The notes beneath the pieces were generated by a model. It saw only the letters and a list, made by a program, of their open reading frames with translations, did not search any database and was not told where the DNA came from. From Synergistaceae bacterium (GTDB taxonomy: Bacteria > Synergistota > Synergistia > Synergistales > Aminobacteriaceae), in contig JAHDLC010000001.1 in assembly GCA_018436595.1 (NCBI GenBank), positions 62,001 through 126,000 of the forward strand: DNA of 64,000 bases, read 5' to 3'. Numbering within the stretch: position 1 is the first letter of the stretch; each line of letters opens with the position of its first letter. The translations under genes were made by a program, and so were the position numbers. Shown piece by piece: positions 41,340-50,756 of the stretch.

Positions 41340-42408
41340 GATGAACGGAAACGGAAACAACCTTGCGCGGGCCTCCCGGAACCTGCTGGGAGATATCGGC
41401 CTCCCCACGGTGATCATTGCCGTCTTCTGGGTACTCACCCTGGTCGCCGGCCACTTCGTGGGGATTTCCATGTCCACCCTCGTGAGCGACACCATCAAGC
41501 GGGCCGGAATGAACGGCATCCTCGTCCTCGCCATGGTGCCCGCCATCCAGTCGGGCACGGGGCCGAACTTCGCCCTTCCCATCGGCATCGTCTGCGGGCT
41601 CCTGGGCCTCGTCACCGCCATCGAGATGGACCTGACGGGAATGACCTGGCTCCTGACATCCTTCGCCCTCGCCTTACCCCTCGCGGCCGCTGTGGGCTAC
41701 GGCTACGGCAAGCTGATGAACGCCGTCAAGGGTTCCGAAATGACCATCGCCACTTATACGGGCTTCTCCATCGTGGCCCTCATGTGCCTGGCGTGGCTCA
41801 TGATTCCCTTCCGCAACCCGAAAATGGGCTGGTTCATCGGCAAGGGGCTCCGGGAGACCATCCAGCTCGACGCCGTGGGAGGAGCCCAGATCCTCAACAA
41901 CTTTCTTCTGTTCACCGTGGGTGATGTGATCGTTCCCACGGGTCTTCTTCTTACCTTTGCCTTTTTCGCCTTCCTCGTCTGGCTTTTCTTCAGGTCGAAG
42001 CTCGGAATCGCCATTTCCGCCGGAGGCATCAATCCGAAATTCGCCCAGGCCGCCGGTCTGAACATCGACCGGAATCGGGTGCTGGCAAACGTGGTTTCAA
42101 CCATCCTCGGCGCCATCGGGATCATCGTCTACTCCCAGAGCTACGGGTACGCCCAGCTCTACACTGCACCCCTGATGATGGCCTTCCCCGCCGTAGCGGC
42201 AATCCTCATCGGCGGAGCCACCGCCTCCCGGGCGAAGGTGTCCCACGTGGTCATCGGCGTCGTCCTCTTCCAGGGACTGCTCACCACGGCCCTCCCGGTG
42301 GCCAACGAAATCTTCGTCGGCACCGACCTGTCGGAAATCATGCGGATGATCATCCAGAACGGAATCATACTTTACGCCCTGACCCAGGTAAAAAGAGGTG
42401 TACAGTGA
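41332..42408 (+). CDS. ABC transporter permease 1 (BPD_transp_2 family)
   Basis: A 358-residue inner-membrane protein with about nine or ten helices, of the branched-chain amino acid/ribose permease family (BPD_transp_2). The cytoplasmic coupling segment is around AGLNIDRNRVLANVVSTILGAIG, followed by the AILIGGATASRAKVSH helix. GAGGAG precedes ATG 41332 by 8 nt; GTG 41323 is less likely. It overlaps the ATPase gene, and its stop overlaps the next start by one base. Confidence 0.88.
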   Translation: MAEMNGNGNNLARASRNLLGDIGLPTVIIAVFWVLTLVAGHFVGISMSTLVSDTIKRAGMNGILVLAMVPAIQSGTGPNFALPIGIVCGLLGLVTAIEMDLTGMTWLLTSFALALPLAAAVGYGYGKLMNAVKGSEMTIATYTGFSIVALMCLAWLMIPFRNPKMGWFIGKGLRETIQLDAVGGAQILNNFLLFTVGDVIVPTGLLLTFAFFAFLVWLFFRSKLGIAISAGGINPKFAQAAGLNIDRNRVLANVVSTILGAIGIIVYSQSYGYAQLYTAPLMMAFPAVAAILIGGATASRAKVSHVVIGVVLFQGLLTTALPVANEIFVGTDLSEIMRMIIQNGIILYALTQVKRGVQ

Positions 42409-43697
42409 TGGACGGACTCAACAGGAACTCGAACGGCGCAGGATCCTGGATTCTTGAAAACCTGGTGACCATTATCTTCGTGGCTTTTACCCTCTTCGGC
42501 TTCATGGTCTCCAGCGGGGTATCCGTGGGTTACTTCTTCTCCGAGCTCTCCAGCAGAGTGTTCCGGAACTCCTTCCTCGTCCTCTCTCTTATCATCCCGG
42601 TCCTTGCAGGTCTCGGGCTCAACTTCGGCATTGTCATCGGCGCCATGTCCGGCCAGGTGGCCATCGCCATCGCCCGCTACTTTGAAATGGGAGGTCTGTC
42701 GGGCCTCCTGTTCTGCTTCGCCGTGGCCATGGTGGCTGCGGCTTTCTGCGGCTACTTCACCGGGAAGCTCTACAACAAGACCCGTGGCCAGGAAATGATC
42801 GCCAGCCTCATCGTCGGGTTCTTCGCCAACGGCATTTACCAGTTCCTCTTCCTCTTTGTCGTCGGCGTGATTATCGCCGTTCCCGCAACCCATCCCATGA
42901 TCAAGCCCGACGGCATCGGCATACGGATGACCGTGGACCTTGTTCCGGTCAAACAGGGTGGTCTGAAATACGCCCTGGACAACATTTACCAGATCCCCTT
43001 CGTCCATGCTCTTCTTATCGTTGCGGTGGGACTGCTCCTGCTGCTGGCCGTCCGGTACTGGCTCAACATACGGAAAGGCCGCTCCTACCTGAACAGCCCC
43101 TTGTCCCTCGTCGTCAACGGCGGCCTGTGTCTCGCCATCGCAGGTGTGGCGATCCACGCCATGGTCACGAAATCACCGCTCATGATGGTGCGCAAGGTTC
43201 CCGTGGTAACGGGGCTGCTGATCATCGGCCTCTGCGTGTTCACGGTTCTCATCATGAAGACCAAGCTGGGGCAGGATTTCCGGTCGGTGGGTCAGAGCCA
43301 GCACACGGCGGAAGTCTCGGGGATCAACGTGGACAGGACGAGGATAATCGCCACCATGATCTCCACCGTACTGGCGTCCTGGGGGCAGATCATCTACCTC
43401 CAGAACATGGGCACTCTGAACACCTACAACGCCCACACCCAGATAGGCATGTTCTCCGTGGCGGCCCTTCTCGTCGGCGGCGCCTCCACCTCGAAGGCCG
43501 GCATAACCCACGCCATCTTCGGGACCATCCTCTTCAACGCCATGTTCATCATGTCGCCCGAGATCGGCCAGTCCCTCTTCGGACAGGCCATACTGGGAGA
43601 ATACTTCAGGACCTTCATGGTCTACGGCGTCATCGGCGTGGCCCTTGGCATCCACGTCTGGAAGGCCAACAAGAAGAGCCGGATCATGGTGGAATAA
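42408..43697 (+). CDS. ABC transporter permease 2 (BPD_transp_2 family)
   Basis: A 429-residue permease homologous to the preceding one, with the matching segment SGINVDRTRIIATMISTVLASWGQ and VAALLVGGASTSKAG. It is longer because of an insert around residues 150-210. Two different permeases plus one double ATPase make a complete heterodimeric importer. ATG 42408 shares its A with the preceding TGA. Substrate is unknown; nucleosides, sugars or amino acid derivatives are all possible for this family. Confidence 0.88.
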   Translation: MDGLNRNSNGAGSWILENLVTIIFVAFTLFGFMVSSGVSVGYFFSELSSRVFRNSFLVLSLIIPVLAGLGLNFGIVIGAMSGQVAIAIARYFEMGGLSGLLFCFAVAMVAAAFCGYFTGKLYNKTRGQEMIASLIVGFFANGIYQFLFLFVVGVIIAVPATHPMIKPDGIGIRMTVDLVPVKQGGLKYALDNIYQIPFVHALLIVAVGLLLLLAVRYWLNIRKGRSYLNSPLSLVVNGGLCLAIAGVAIHAMVTKSPLMMVRKVPVVTGLLIIGLCVFTVLIMKTKLGQDFRSVGQSQHTAEVSGINVDRTRIIATMISTVLASWGQIIYLQNMGTLNTYNAHTQIGMFSVAALLVGGASTSKAGITHAIFGTILFNAMFIMSPEIGQSLFGQAILGEYFRTFMVYGVIGVALGIHVWKANKKSRIMVE

Positions 43698-43738
43698 AGA
43701 GAGTCCGGGGCAGGCAGGCAGCCCCGCCGCCGGACAAC

Positions 43739-43785
43739 CAGCGCCCCCCGCCTTTCCGGCAAGGAAAGGGGGGGGCGCTGTTGTT
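43739..43785 (+). terminator. Rho-independent terminator of the DUF3798-ABC operon
   Basis: GCGCCCCCCGCCTTTCC and GGAAAGGGGGGGGCGC pair over about 16 bp with a 5-nt loop, followed by TGTTGTT. Its left arm is identical over 19 nt (43739-43757) to the terminator at 54305. Confidence 0.8.
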
Positions 43786-44315
43786 ACATTCTCGTACTCT
43801 TTCGCGCAACAACAAGTTTTACCTCTCAATCGTTTTTTCAACAGTCATGTGAATGGAAATCGCAGTATGCCAAGTCGGAAAAACAAAAAATCAATAGCGA
43901 TGCAAATTTCTGCGCCTGTATTGGAAGAAAAACAGTATCACTGGTTTTCTTCCTAAAATATTCTCATTACCCAGAAAAGCCATTATGTTTTGGGACACTA
44001 TTCAGGACAATTTACAGCTGTCAGGAGATGAAATATCTTACACTTGTCTCAGCTGAGTATGTTATTTCTAAATTTTTCATCGTGTTTTCGGGAGATGTTA
44101 AAGGGGGAAATCCGGTTCTCTCTTGATATGTGAAGTATTGGGGGCCATCTTCAGATAGTAGTCCCTAAGGAAAACTGAAGTTCCCAATTTAAAGCCTTCT
44201 TTGCCTTGTGTTTTTAACCATCTGATTCCCGAATGATTCCCGAAATTTGAGGCAGACTTATTTGCTCTTTTTCCGTCAACTTATGCAATTCCATACGACG
44301 TGCCAAGGAGAGAGA
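43786..44315. other. A+T-rich intergenic stretch without genes
   Basis: About 530 nt with frequent stops in all frames and much lower G+C than the operons on either side. No RNA gene is recognised. It contains the sequence GGACACTATTCAGGACA near 43996, which recalls insertion-sequence ends but has no partner, and the tandem repeat described separately. It marks the left edge of the lower-G+C cassette. Confidence 0.5.
44223..44244 (+). repeat. Perfect 11-bp tandem direct repeat upstream of the CapA-like gene
   Basis: TGATTCCCGAA occurs twice with no spacer at 44223-44233 and 44234-44244, about 70 nt before the start at 44316. An 11-bp period places both copies on the same face of the helix, as expected for cooperative binding by a regulator. 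Confidence 0.5.
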
Positions 44316-45623
44316 ATGATAATGGAAAAAAGTATGACTTTTTTGGCAACTGGAGATTCTCTAATCCTCAAGCATCTCCCGGACTATCCTGAATTCGCGG
44401 CAGTAAAGGACTTTATCCTTACAGCCGAGGCAAGGATTACCAATCTGGAAACAACACTTACCGATGGGAATTGCTTCCCGTCCGCTTATTCTGGAGGAAC
44501 CTGGCTGACTTCCCGCCCGGACGTTATCCAGGACCTGAAGAAGTTTGGTTTCAATATTTTCTGCTGGGCCAACAACCACACCATGGATTACTCCTATGAA
44601 GGGCTTTTAATGACCAAAGCCAGCCTGGATACTGCCGATGTGGCGCACTGCGGAGCGGGGGAAAATCTTTACGAGGCTTCAAAACCTGCAATGGTAGACC
44701 TTCCCTCCGGAAGGGTCGGCGTTATATCAATATGTTCATCATTTGAACCGGCTGCTCAGGCCGGAATCCAGTCTCAGAGCCAACCCGGACGCCCCGGACT
44801 GAACCCTTTGCGTTTTTCCACCACATTCACGGTGACACCGGAACAGATGAAAGCCTTGAAAGAAATTGCTGCCGCCACGAAAATCAACAATCGTACGGAT
44901 GTTTCCAAAATACAGGGATACACTCTCAGGGAGCCGGAGGGAACCTTTGATTTTGGAAGTTCCCGTTTTGCTGTCGGAGATACTCCCGGACGCATGACCC
45001 GGCCTAACAAGGCTGATATAGAGCGAACAGTTGATACGATCCGCGATGCATTGCTTTCCGTCGATTATGTTGTAGTCGCAGTACATTCCCATGAAATAAA
45101 GGACGTTACTAACGACGAACCTGACTTTTTCTACGAGGAGTTTGCCAGAAAGTGTATTGATGCCGGTGCCTGCGCGGTGGTAGGAGGAGGAACACATCAG
45201 TTAAAGGGGATAGAAATGTACAAAAAGAGGCCCATTTTTTATTCCCTTGGGAATTTCATTTTTCAGAATGCGTTCGTAGAAAAGCTCCCCCCCGACTATA
45301 TGGAAAAGAACGGGCTTCCCCTCGATACACGGACGGCCTCAGCGTTCCAGGCGAGAAGTGAAAGGGCGTCTGTTCCCCTTCACAATGACGCGGCGAACTT
45401 TCAGACAGTTCTTCCCTGGTTCCGTATGGAAGGCGACCGATTGACGAAGCTTGTTCTCAAACCCATATCTCTTGGACAAAAATTGCCGCAATATTATTCC
45501 ACCTGGCCAAGAGTGGCTGATGAAGCCGAAAGCCAGGCTATTTTCGATACACTGGTAAGATTAAGCGCCCCTTATGGAACCAAATTGGTGAAAAGAGAAG
45601 ATTTGATTGAGGTGGAGCTCTAA
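44316..45623 (+). CDS. CapA-family (PGA_cap) metallophosphoesterase-like protein, cytosolic
   Basis: A 435-residue protein of the CapA/PgsA metallophosphatase-like family. Family motifs appear in order: LATGDSLI (Asp near residue 13), ARITNLETTL, FCWANNHTMDYSYEG (Asn-His pair), VVAVHSHE, GGGTHQLKGIE and YSLGNFIFQ. CapA proteins of capsule loci have an N-terminal membrane anchor; this one has neither anchor nor signal peptide, so it should act in the cytosol. GGAG lies 5 nt before ATG 44316. With the M20 amidohydrolase and peptide ABC transporter downstream it may process imported glutamyl-type peptides; this is inference. Codon use is more A+T-rich than in neighbours outside the cassette. Confidence 0.8.
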   Translation: MIMEKSMTFLATGDSLILKHLPDYPEFAAVKDFILTAEARITNLETTLTDGNCFPSAYSGGTWLTSRPDVIQDLKKFGFNIFCWANNHTMDYSYEGLLMTKASLDTADVAHCGAGENLYEASKPAMVDLPSGRVGVISICSSFEPAAQAGIQSQSQPGRPGLNPLRFSTTFTVTPEQMKALKEIAAATKINNRTDVSKIQGYTLREPEGTFDFGSSRFAVGDTPGRMTRPNKADIERTVDTIRDALLSVDYVVVAVHSHEIKDVTNDEPDFFYEEFARKCIDAGACAVVGGGTHQLKGIEMYKKRPIFYSLGNFIFQNAFVEKLPPDYMEKNGLPLDTRTASAFQARSERASVPLHNDAANFQTVLPWFRMEGDRLTKLVLKPISLGQKLPQYYSTWPRVADEAESQAIFDTLVRLSAPYGTKLVKREDLIEVEL

Positions 45624-45691
45624 AAAGGACATAAAGAAAGCTCCGGTTTTGGCTGAATTTTTCATGACGATCAGCACCAGGAGGGATGCCC

Positions 45692-47023
45692 ATGTACGCA
45701 CATATAGAAGAACTGGCGGACAGGATGACGGAGAAGCTTGTCGCCTGCCGCAGGGATTTCCACAAGCACGCGGAAAGCGGATGGTTCGAGATGAGGACGG
45801 CCTCTCTCATCGCCAGGCGTCTCACCGATATGGGCTATGAAGTCCTTGCAGGTCGTGACGTTTGCCTTGACGAATCCCGCATGGGACTGCCCCCGGAAGA
45901 AGAGCTCGAGAAGAACTGCCTCCGGGCGAAGGAACAGGGGGCTGACACGGAATTCCTTGAGAAAGTCCGGGGCGGCTTCACCGGGGTAATGGGAATCCTC
46001 CGCTGCGGGGAAGGCCCCACTGTGGCCCTCCGGTTCGACATCGACGCCCTGGGCGTGGTGGAAGACGCCTCCCCCGGTCACCGTCCATTCCGGGAAGGCT
46101 TCAGTTCCGTGAACCCCGGCATGATGCACGCCTGCGGCCATGACGGCCATGCAGCCATCGGCCTTGGCGTGGCGGAGATCCTCATGGCGGTGAAAGACGG
46201 CCTGCGGGGCACCGTCAAAATCATTTTCCAGCCTGCCGAGGAAGGAGTGCGGGGTGCCAAAAGCATCGTGGACAAGGGGCATCTCGACGGCGTGGATTTC
46301 GTCCTTGCCTGCCACGTCACAGAGAGGACCACCGCCGAGGACAGGGGCACCGACATCACCGCCGGGACGGGCGGCTCCCTGGCCACCTCCAAGATGGACG
46401 CATACTATTACGGAAAATCCGCCCACGCCGGTGGCGACCCCCAGGAAGGACGCAACGCCCTTGCCGCCGCCGTCACTGCCGTCCAGAACCTGCTGGCCAT
46501 CCCCCGGAACAGCAAGTCCGACACCAGGGTCAACGTGGGTACCCTTCACGCCGGTTCGGGGAGGAACGTCATCCCGGAATTCGCAAAAATGGAGCTGGAA
46601 GTCCGGGGCAAAACCAGTGAGGGAAACATCTACATGGAGCAGTGGGCCCAGCGGATCCTCCGGACGGCCGCCGAAATGCACGACTGCACCTGCGAAGTGA
46701 AGAAAATGGGGGAGGCCTTCCTTCTGGAAAGCGACAGGCCTCTCATGGAACTCATCCGGGACGTTTGCGAACAGAACCTCGGCACCGTTAAAGTTCACCC
46801 CCAGCTTCGCCGGGAGGCCTCGGGCAGCGAAGACTTCTCCTACATGATGAAGCGGGTGCAGGACCAGGGAGGGCAGGCCTCCATGCTGCGGATCCTCACC
46901 GAAACGGCTGCCGTTGCCCACAACAGCAGATACGACTTCGACGACACCGACGCCCTGCCCAAGGCAGTCAAGGCCATCAGCGCCGTAACCTTCAGGCTCC
47001 TCTCGGGAGGCTGCAGGTGCTGA
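45692..47023 (+). CDS. AbgA-like M20 amidohydrolase
   Basis: A 443-residue M20D metallopeptidase-like enzyme that would cleave N-acyl amino acids such as p-aminobenzoyl-glutamate. Metal and catalytic elements are RFDIDALG, MHACGHDGHAAIGLG (Cys, His, Asp), PAEEGVRGAK, the dimerisation domain with KSAHAGGDPQEGRNAL, and REASGSEDFSYMM near the end. The opening CRRDFHKHAESGWFEMRTAS and the insert RMGLPPEEELEKN are typical of AbgA. No signal peptide is present. AGGAGG is 7 nt before ATG 45692. Its base composition is G+C-rich, unlike the genes on each side, so the cassette looks like a mosaic. Confidence 0.88.
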   Translation: MYAHIEELADRMTEKLVACRRDFHKHAESGWFEMRTASLIARRLTDMGYEVLAGRDVCLDESRMGLPPEEELEKNCLRAKEQGADTEFLEKVRGGFTGVMGILRCGEGPTVALRFDIDALGVVEDASPGHRPFREGFSSVNPGMMHACGHDGHAAIGLGVAEILMAVKDGLRGTVKIIFQPAEEGVRGAKSIVDKGHLDGVDFVLACHVTERTTAEDRGTDITAGTGGSLATSKMDAYYYGKSAHAGGDPQEGRNALAAAVTAVQNLLAIPRNSKSDTRVNVGTLHAGSGRNVIPEFAKMELEVRGKTSEGNIYMEQWAQRILRTAAEMHDCTCEVKKMGEAFLLESDRPLMELIRDVCEQNLGTVKVHPQLRREASGSEDFSYMMKRVQDQGGQASMLRILTETAAVAHNSRYDFDDTDALPKAVKAISAVTFRLLSGGCRC

Positions 47024-47242
47024 AGAGAAAGCATCCCGTAAAACGATTGGGGAAAAACTCCAGTTAACTCGAGTGATCACGTTGAAAGGGGTTGATGCCA
47101 CGGACGTTCCTTCACTCTTTTCTCCCGTAAATTCGGGCTTTTTAGAAAAAAGAAATAACTGTTCGAGACTTCAACGGCAATGCCGCCGGATTGTATTGAC
47201 GACGGCGGAGGAGTAAAAATGAAAAAAACAGGAGGAATCAAG

Positions 47243-48805
47243 ATGAAGAGAAAGCGTACTATGATTTTTGTTACAGCGCTTGCACTGATGGTTCTCCTCT
47301 CCTTCAGCGGAGTAAGTACTGCTGCATCCGGCCGCGATGACATCAATCTGTCGTTGAATCAGGTAATAGAAACTCTCAACCCTTTTAACGTCAGTTCAAT
47401 TATTTGCACTCAGCTTTACTGCCAGATATATGATGTATTGTTTTTCCAAAACGATGCGGGAGAGCTGGAACCCCGCCTTGCGGAAAGTTTTGAACTGGCT
47501 GAGGACAATGTAACCTATACTGTACACCTGCGCGACGGGGTCAAGTTTCATAACGGCAAGAAACTTACCGCAGAGGACGCCGCATGGTCAATCGACTACG
47601 CGCTTAAATCCGGGCCCTACAAAATGATACGTCCGAAGGTTCCCGGATATAAAAGCGTAAAAGTGATCGATGACCTCACCTTCCAGATTGTTTCGGACGG
47701 ACCGAATCCAACCCTTCTGAACAATATATCCATCTGGGTCAATATCCTTTGTAAAGAGGAAGTCCTTGCTGCCGGCGAGAAATTCGGGATTGAGTGGATC
47801 CCGTGCGGAGCGGGGCCATATGTGATTTCATCCTATAATCCGGATACGGAAATAGAGCTCAAGGCTTTCGAGGATTATTATCAGGGACCAGCTTCGATTA
47901 AAAAAGTAAATTACAAAATCCTCACCGACAATAACACCATAACGGTTGCTTTTGAATCGGGCGAACTGGATCTCATTGTCGTGCCTACGGCCGCATGGAC
48001 GAGATTCAAGTCGAACAGCGACTATAATACCTACCTCTCTCCTACCAATCACACGAGCTTCTTCCATATCAACTCAATTCGGGGCGATGTACTTTCAGAC
48101 AAGCGCGTCCGCCAGGCATTCTCCTACGCCATGGATCGTGAGATGATGGTAATAGCTGCCTATGACGGCATCGCCCAGACCGCGTACTCCCTGTTCAATC
48201 CCTCTTCCGTGTTCGGCGGTTTCACCGTGGAAGAAATGGAGAAAGCCGGAATTCCGAGTTACCAGTACGACCCTGAAAAAGCGAAGACCCTCCTTGCTGA
48301 GGCAGGTTACCCGAACGGCTTTGATGCGGGGAAGATTTTGTGTATCAGCGGCAGCTACTGGGAGAAAATGTCCACTGTTTTTCAGGCCAATCTTGCGGAT
48401 ATTGGCGTAAAAGTGGATATTGAAGTGGCTGATTCAGCTTCCTGCAGGGCACGCAGGTATGACCAGGACTATGATATTTCCAACACGGGTACTAATTTCA
48501 CGCCGGAAGCCACGTACGGCTACATTTATTTCAAGTACTTGAGCGATGAAGCCAGAAAGGCGGGAGAACGAACTGAACTTGGTCTTAAGGACCGCGAACT
48601 TGATGATGTTTACAGGAAAGTACTCACGGAAATGAACAGGGAAAAGCGAAAAGCTGCCTATCTTGATCTGAACCGCCTCCTTCAGGACAGGATGTACACC
48701 ATACCAACGTTCCACAAGGCGATACCCTATGCCTACAGCAAAGATCTGGTCTGCGACGAGATCAACACAAACTATTACTATATCTACAAGTTCCACTGGA
48801 AATAA
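47243..48805 (+). CDS. Peptide ABC transporter substrate-binding protein (SBP_bac_5)
   Basis: A 520-residue exported solute-binding protein of the DppA/OppA family. The signal peptide is MKRKRTMIFVTALALMVLLSFSGVSTAASG. The body has the SBP_bac_5 opening (PRLAESFELAEDNVTYTVHLRDGVKFHNGKKLTAED split over residues 60-105) and VRQAFSYAMDREMMV near residue 295. No lipobox Cys is seen, so it is probably soluble in the periplasm. ATG 47243 has AGGAGG 8 nt upstream; ATG 47219 also has a good SD and would add eight residues. It heads the transport genes of the cassette. Confidence 0.88.
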   Translation: MKRKRTMIFVTALALMVLLSFSGVSTAASGRDDINLSLNQVIETLNPFNVSSIICTQLYCQIYDVLFFQNDAGELEPRLAESFELAEDNVTYTVHLRDGVKFHNGKKLTAEDAAWSIDYALKSGPYKMIRPKVPGYKSVKVIDDLTFQIVSDGPNPTLLNNISIWVNILCKEEVLAAGEKFGIEWIPCGAGPYVISSYNPDTEIELKAFEDYYQGPASIKKVNYKILTDNNTITVAFESGELDLIVVPTAAWTRFKSNSDYNTYLSPTNHTSFFHINSIRGDVLSDKRVRQAFSYAMDREMMVIAAYDGIAQTAYSLFNPSSVFGGFTVEEMEKAGIPSYQYDPEKAKTLLAEAGYPNGFDAGKILCISGSYWEKMSTVFQANLADIGVKVDIEVADSASCRARRYDQDYDISNTGTNFTPEATYGYIYFKYLSDEARKAGERTELGLKDRELDDVYRKVLTEMNREKRKAAYLDLNRLLQDRMYTIPTFHKAIPYAYSKDLVCDEINTNYYYIYKFHWK

Positions 48806-48922
48806 ACAGAAAAGTCTTAGGAAACAAGATTTAGGAAAGTAATCTTTTGGAGGCGCATGGTCTGCACGGTTCAAAATTTCGGCCATGCGCCATTTCCAGG
48901 AATGCGATGGAGCGAAAACACC

Positions 48923-49867
48923 ATGATCAAATACATCATCCGGCGGCTGATTGTTCTGATTCCAATCATAATTGGCGTGACGCTGGTAGTCTTCACCATT
49001 CTCGAGATGACTCCCGGCGATCCTGCAAAAATGATGCTCGGTGACGGCGCAACACTGGAACAATTTCAGGCTTTCAACGCGAAATTTGGGCTCGACAAGC
49101 CATTCGTCTATCGCTTTTTTAATTACATTCTTCAGCTGTTCACCCGGTTTGATTTCGGAACCTCCTGGCTTACATCCAGGCCTGTCCTTGACACGCTGAA
49201 GGCAAGAGTTCCGATAACGCTCATCATTGCCGTATCCAGCATCGCATTTGCCAGCATCATAGGTGTTTCTCTTGGTGTCATCTCAGCCGTGAAGCAATAT
49301 TCAAAACTAGACTACATATCCCGCCTTACAGCCATGATACTGGCTGCAGTTCCCGTTTTCTGGCTGGGGATGATGCTGGCTATACTGTTTGCGCTGAAAC
49401 TCGGATGGCTTCCATCAAGCGGGACAGGGAGCTGGAAGCACTATATCCTTCCAATGATGACTCTGGGCCTGCCCTATTCTGCCCGTATCCTGAGAAGCAC
49501 GAGGGGTTACATGCTCGAAGCTGTCCGCCAGGATTTTGTACGTACCGCCCGGTCGAAAGGTGTACCTGAAAGGGTCGTTATTTGGAAACATGCGTTCCTT
49601 AACGCCTGTCTGCCCGTAATAAACACTATCGGCGTGTACATGGGAGGCCTTCTTGGCGGAGCGGTGGTAACAGAGAACGTATTCGGGTGCAATGGCCTGG
49701 GCAGCTTTATCATAAACTCGGTGAAGAGGAAGGATATACCGGCAGTCACTGGCGGAACGGTTTTTCTGGCGATCATATTTGCCCTCATCCTTCTTTCTGT
49801 GGACATCCTGTATGCTTTTGTGGATCCAAGGATAAAAGCCCGCTACACGGCAAAGGGGGCGAAATAG
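48923..49867 (+). CDS. dppB: Peptide ABC transporter permease, DppB-like
   Basis: A 314-residue permease with six helices that begins MIKYIIRRLIVLIPIIIGVT, the usual DppB/OppB start, followed by EMTPGDPAKMMLG. The coupling loop (EAA motif) is RTARSKGVPERVVIWKHAFLNA. ATG 48923 is chosen by homology of the start; the SD is weak (GGAGCG). The next gene starts 2 nt after its stop. Confidence 0.9.
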   Translation: MIKYIIRRLIVLIPIIIGVTLVVFTILEMTPGDPAKMMLGDGATLEQFQAFNAKFGLDKPFVYRFFNYILQLFTRFDFGTSWLTSRPVLDTLKARVPITLIIAVSSIAFASIIGVSLGVISAVKQYSKLDYISRLTAMILAAVPVFWLGMMLAILFALKLGWLPSSGTGSWKHYILPMMTLGLPYSARILRSTRGYMLEAVRQDFVRTARSKGVPERVVIWKHAFLNACLPVINTIGVYMGGLLGGAVVTENVFGCNGLGSFIINSVKRKDIPAVTGGTVFLAIIFALILLSVDILYAFVDPRIKARYTAKGAK

Positions 49868-49869
49868 AC

Positions 49870-50742
49870 ATGTTTATGGGGAAAAAGTCCTCCCGCAGCA
49901 TGTCTCCCCTTCAGGAGACGATATATCGCTTTAGCCAGAACAAGGTGTCCCTGATCGGCCTGGCTGTCGTAATTCTTCTTTTACTCGTCATCATATTCGG
50001 AGAGTTTGTGACTCCCTTTGAGAATGGTGTAAAGCAGAACATCCGAATACGCCTCCAGGGGCCAAGCGCCGAACACTGGTTCGGTACAGATGCCTACGGG
50101 CGGGATATTTTTACGCGAGTTCTTCACGGGACAAAATACACAATGATGATAGCGTTCCCTGCGACTTTTATCGCTGAGGTAATCGGCATTATCCTCGGAG
50201 CGTGTGCTGCGTTCTACAGCAGATGGTTCGACAACATTTTGATGCGCGTCCTTGACGTGTTCCAGGCTATTCCAGGACAGCTGCTCGCTCTGGCGGTTGT
50301 GGCAGCTTTGGGGGGATCGATTTTTAACCTTGTGATTGCGATGCTAATAGCGAGAATTCCTGCAAGTGTACGAACGGCCAGGTCCATAATGATTTCTCTT
50401 GTCGGACAGGAGTACATCGATGCCGCACGATCCTACGGCAGCAGGGATTACCACCTGATTTTCCGGCACGTTATTCCGAATTCACTTGGTGCCATGATTG
50501 TAAGCATGACGATTAACCTTTCGGCCATTACTCTGCAGGTTTCAAGCATGTCCTACATCGGTTTGGGCGTAAGCCCTCCCACCCCCGAGTGGGGAGCCCT
50601 CCTGAGCGAGGCGCGGGAATTCATCATAACTGCTCCGCATATGATCATCTTCCCCGGGATTGCAATCCTGCTGACGGCTCTCTCCTTCAACCTGGTGGGA
50701 GATGGTCTGCGGGACGCTCTTGACCCAAGGCTCAGGGACTGA
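49870..50742 (+). CDS. dppC: Peptide ABC transporter permease, DppC-like
   Basis: A 290-residue second permease of the Opp/Dpp type: N-terminal helix (about 28-50), the family sequence HWFGTDAYGRDIFTRVLHGT and the EAA loop (EYIDAARSYGSRDYHLIFRHVIPN). It ends GDGLRDALDPRLRD as DppC proteins do. ATG 49876 is an alternative start. Its TGA overlaps an ATG at 50742, so it is closely linked to the ATPase gene. Confidence 0.9.
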   Translation: MFMGKKSSRSMSPLQETIYRFSQNKVSLIGLAVVILLLLVIIFGEFVTPFENGVKQNIRIRLQGPSAEHWFGTDAYGRDIFTRVLHGTKYTMMIAFPATFIAEVIGIILGACAAFYSRWFDNILMRVLDVFQAIPGQLLALAVVAALGGSIFNLVIAMLIARIPASVRTARSIMISLVGQEYIDAARSYGSRDYHLIFRHVIPNSLGAMIVSMTINLSAITLQVSSMSYIGLGVSPPTPEWGALLSEAREFIITAPHMIIFPGIAILLTALSFNLVGDGLRDALDPRLRD

Positions 50743-50756
50743 TGGAGGAAAGGCTT

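Noticed and set aside
43990-44015. Insertion-sequence end (GGACACTATTCAGGACA)
   Set aside because: No second end, no transposase and no target duplication is visible; the resemblance is too short to claim.
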